Below, one piece after another: positions 62,342-64,000 of a DNA stretch of 64,000 nt. The translations under genes were made by a program, and so were the position numbers. Source of the DNA: Palsa-504 sp963790065 (GTDB taxonomy: Bacteria > Actinomycetota > Actinomycetes > Streptosporangiales > Streptosporangiaceae); the NCBI GenBank assembly GCA_963790065.1, contig CAWBNK010000006.1:310001-374000 (forward strand), read 5' to 3'. The stretch's first letter is position 1; each line of letters opens with the position of its first letter. The notes under the pieces were generated by a model, which was not told the origin of the DNA, did no database searches, and was given only the letters and a program-made list of their open reading frames with translations.

Positions 62342-62434
62342 GTGTCCTTACTTAAGAGTCAGCAACGCTGGTTCGCTTGTAGCTGGCCGGGGCCGGCCCG
62401 TCCCCGTCGATGGATCGCGTTTCTGCCGCGTTAA
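62342..62434 (+). CDS. Possible 30-residue small ORF with a strong ribosome site
   Basis: A GTG preceded by GGAGG-TAAC opens a 30-codon frame starting MSLLKSQQRWFACSWPG and ending FLPR. It lies in a 479-bp intergenic region (62134-62612), 271 bp upstream of the monooxygenase gene and before that gene's own promoter. The ribosome site is the only strong argument; the peptide is basic with three Trp. It could be a leader peptide or chance. Confidence 0.3.
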   Translation: MSLLKSQQRWFACSWPGPARPRRWIAFLPR

Positions 62435-62470
62435 CCCTGGCCAGGCAGCGATACCCAGCAACCTGAATCG

Positions 62471-62510
62471 TTGACTCACTAGTAAATATGTGCTACTTTA
62501 CGTACAAGTA
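62471..62510 (+). promoter_or_regulatory. Promoter and overlapping operator of the monooxygenase gene
   Basis: TTGACT (62471-62476) and TACTTT (62494-62499) are 17 bp apart. A near-perfect palindrome, TACTTTACGTACAAGTA (62494-62510), covers the -10 region, so a bound repressor would block transcription. The start codon is about 100 bp downstream. Confidence 0.6.
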
Positions 62511-62612
62511 AGCCTGGCAGTTCGGCCGCATGCCGTCAACGGCATCAGCCGACTTTTCATGTCAGGCTGGCCCGTAATCTCCAACCTACGGCCAGAGGCG
62601 ACCACAAAACAG

Positions 62613-64000
62613 ATGATGCGCCCCCGTCCTGACCCGGTAGATGTCCTGGTTGTGGGCTTTGGTCCGGTCGGAGCCGTCCTGGCCGGCCTGCTCGGCCAGC
62701 GCGGTCTCGAGGTCCTGGTCCTGGAGCGGGACTACCAGGTCTTCCCGCTGCCCCGGGCGGCTCACGTCGACCACACCGGCCTGCGCACCTGGCAGGAGCT
62801 GGACTTGCTCGACCGCCTGCTGCCCGCCATGCAGCCCAATCTCGGGCTGGACTTCCTCACCGCGGGCGGTGACCTGCTGGCCAGGATCCCCGGCGACCAG
62901 TCCAGCGCCTCGGGCTTGCCGAGCAGCATGTACTTCTTCCAGCCGGCCCTGGACAGCGCCGTCCGGGCGGCCGTGACCGCCATGCCGTCGGTGACCGTCC
63001 AGCTGGGGACCGAGGTAACCGGCCTGGCCAGCGCCGATGACCACGTCGAGGTCACGGCCGTCGGCCCGGACGGCGAGCCGCGCGAGGTGACGGCGAAGTG
63101 GGTCGTGGCCTGCGACGGGGCGGCCAGCCGGATCCGTGACCAGATCGGGTTCGAGGTCGAGGACCTGCACTTCGAGGAACCCTGGCTGGTCGTCGACCTG
63201 GTCCTGGACGGCGAGCGGGCCGAGCCGGGCCGGGCCATCTGCCTGTGCGATCCCCGGCGGCCCACCTACTCGATCCCGATGCCAGCCCGGCGCCACCGGT
63301 TCGAGTTCCGGCTCATGGACGACGATGACCCGGCCACCATGTTCTCACCCGGCCGGATCTCCGAGCTCGTCGCCGCCTGGTTCCCCGGCCGGCCCTTCGA
63401 GCTCGAGCGCACGGCCATCTACACCTTCCACGGCCTGGTGGCCAGGAACTGGCGGCACCAGCGCGTGTTCCTGGCCGGCGACGCCGCGCACCAGATGCCG
63501 CCGTTCCTCGGGCAGGGCATGTGCTCCGGGCTGCGCGACGCGGCCAACCTGGCCTGGAAGCTGGACCTGGTGCTGCGCGGCGGCGCTCCGGACGAGCTGC
63601 TGAACACCTATGCGGAGGAGCGGCGCGCCCACGTTCGTTCGGTGGTCGAATCGGCCGTCCGCATCGGCCGGCTCATCTGCACCATCGATACGAACGAAGC
63701 GGCCGAACGAGACCGGCAGATGCTCAGCGATTCCCGCCCGCCCTCCCAGCGGATCGCCTTCACGCTGCCGGCCCTGCCGGCCGGCTCGCTGATCCACGAG
63801 AACGGCGGCGACCTGTTCGTCCAGCCCTCGGGGCCGGACGGCCGCCTGGACGACGTGATCGGGTCGCGCTTCGCGGTCCTGGCCCGCACCCAGGCCCTAA
63901 TCGGGCAAGCACCGATCGGGCCGGGCCCGGCCGACTGGTGGCGGGACCGGATGGGCGCGTTCACCGCGGCCGTCGGCCAGCTGGCCCCGGTGCACGCCAA
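62613..64000 (+). CDS. FAD-dependent aromatic monooxygenase (MhpA/PheA type), C-terminus outside window
   Basis: At least 462 residues of a class A flavoprotein hydroxylase. It has DVLVVGFGPVGAVLAGLLGQRG (FAD ADP-binding GxGxxG), DVLVLERD-like EVLVLERDYQV, VVACDGAASRIRDQIG (DG motif), and VFLAGDAAHQMPPFLGQGMCSGLRDAANLAWKL (GD motif, around residue 290). It most resembles 3-(3-hydroxyphenyl)propionate hydroxylase-type enzymes, which hydroxylate a phenolic ring using NAD(P)H and oxygen. The frame is open to the window edge. Tandem ATGs start it. A strong promoter with an overlapping palindrome lies upstream. Confidence 0.88.
   Translation, partial: MMRPRPDPVDVLVVGFGPVGAVLAGLLGQRGLEVLVLERDYQVFPLPRAAHVDHTGLRTWQELDLLDRLLPAMQPNLGLDFLTAGGDLLARIPGDQSSASGLPSSMYFFQPALDSAVRAAVTAMPSVTVQLGTEVTGLASADDHVEVTAVGPDGEPREVTAKWVVACDGAASRIRDQIGFEVEDLHFEEPWLVVDLVLDGERAEPGRAICLCDPRRPTYSIPMPARRHRFEFRLMDDDDPATMFSPGRISELVAAWFPGRPFELERTAIYTFHGLVARNWRHQRVFLAGDAAHQMPPFLGQGMCSGLRDAANLAWKLDLVLRGGAPDELLNTYAEERRAHVRSVVESAVRIGRLICTIDTNEAAERDRQMLSDSRPPSQRIAFTLPALPAGSLIHENGGDLFVQPSGPDGRLDDVIGSRFAVLARTQALIGQAPIGPGPADWWRDRMGAFTAAVGQLAPVHA

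Overview
The window is very GC-rich, gene-dense DNA from a filamentous-type actinomycete. The clade markers are a WhiB7 regulator with its leader, the mycoredoxin / UvrD2 / WhiB7 neighbourhood known from Mycobacterium and other actinobacteria, an ANTAR protein, a PknB-type kinase, GTG starts and many ATGA-coupled operons. I cannot name the genus. No rRNA, tRNA, CRISPR array or insertion sequence was seen.

Left part (1-24 kb), mostly housekeeping and regulation: the N-terminal part of a large AAA/LuxR-type (LAL) regulator; typA/bipA; boxC-boxB of the benzoyl-CoA epoxide pathway plus a GNAT protein; a ParA ATPase with a ribbon-helix-helix partner; a solitary cytosine-5 DNA methyltransferase preceded by eight 14-bp iterons; an ANTAR protein; mrx1 and uvrD2 (divergent); tesB; whiB7 behind a WhiB7-type promoter, an upstream ORF and a terminator; a secreted DUF2690 protein; a low-molecular-weight phosphatase-like gene; and a membrane Ser/Thr kinase with a 45-residue histidine-repeat linker.

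Middle part (23-33 kb), start of a catabolic region: SDRs, gpsA, a CaiB/BaiF CoA-transferase, a cyclase-family hydrolase, a MarR regulator with its palindromic operator, a quinone-reductase-like MDR, a crotonase, an Old-Yellow-Enzyme-type flavoprotein interrupted by two compensating frameshifts, and a TetR regulator.

Right part (34-64 kb), the most unusual section: a duplicated four-gene cassette made of two different 3-ketosteroid-dehydrogenase-like flavoproteins (here called type A and type B), a protein with two AhpD/carboxymuconolactone-decarboxylase-like halves, and a SnoaL/NTF2-fold protein. One cassette lies at 34.0-38.6 kb (its type B gene frameshifted) and one at 40.0-44.6 kb (intact). 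A lone double-AhpD gene and a third type A flavoprotein accompany them. The latter is in an operon with a VOC protein and two acyl-CoA dehydrogenases. Nearby lie a substrate-binding lipoprotein, a Crp/Fnr regulator, and an operon of crotonase, thiolase, CoA ligase and a nucleophile-less alpha/beta hydrolase. A forward operon encodes aldehyde dehydrogenase, a phytoene-desaturase-like flavoprotein, a 4,5-dihydroxyphthalate-decarboxylase-like protein and an SDR. A flavoprotein monooxygenase runs off the right edge.

A 16-bp palindrome, TTGAC-N6-GTCAA, occurs upstream of four transcription units of the catabolic region (32.8, 39.0, 44.7 and 49.8 kb) and probably ties them into one regulon. Taken together, the region looks like a CoA-dependent pathway that desaturates or aromatises and then opens a cyclic substrate. 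The substrate cannot be read from the sequence. Three genes show apparent frameshifts; these may be real decay or assembly errors.
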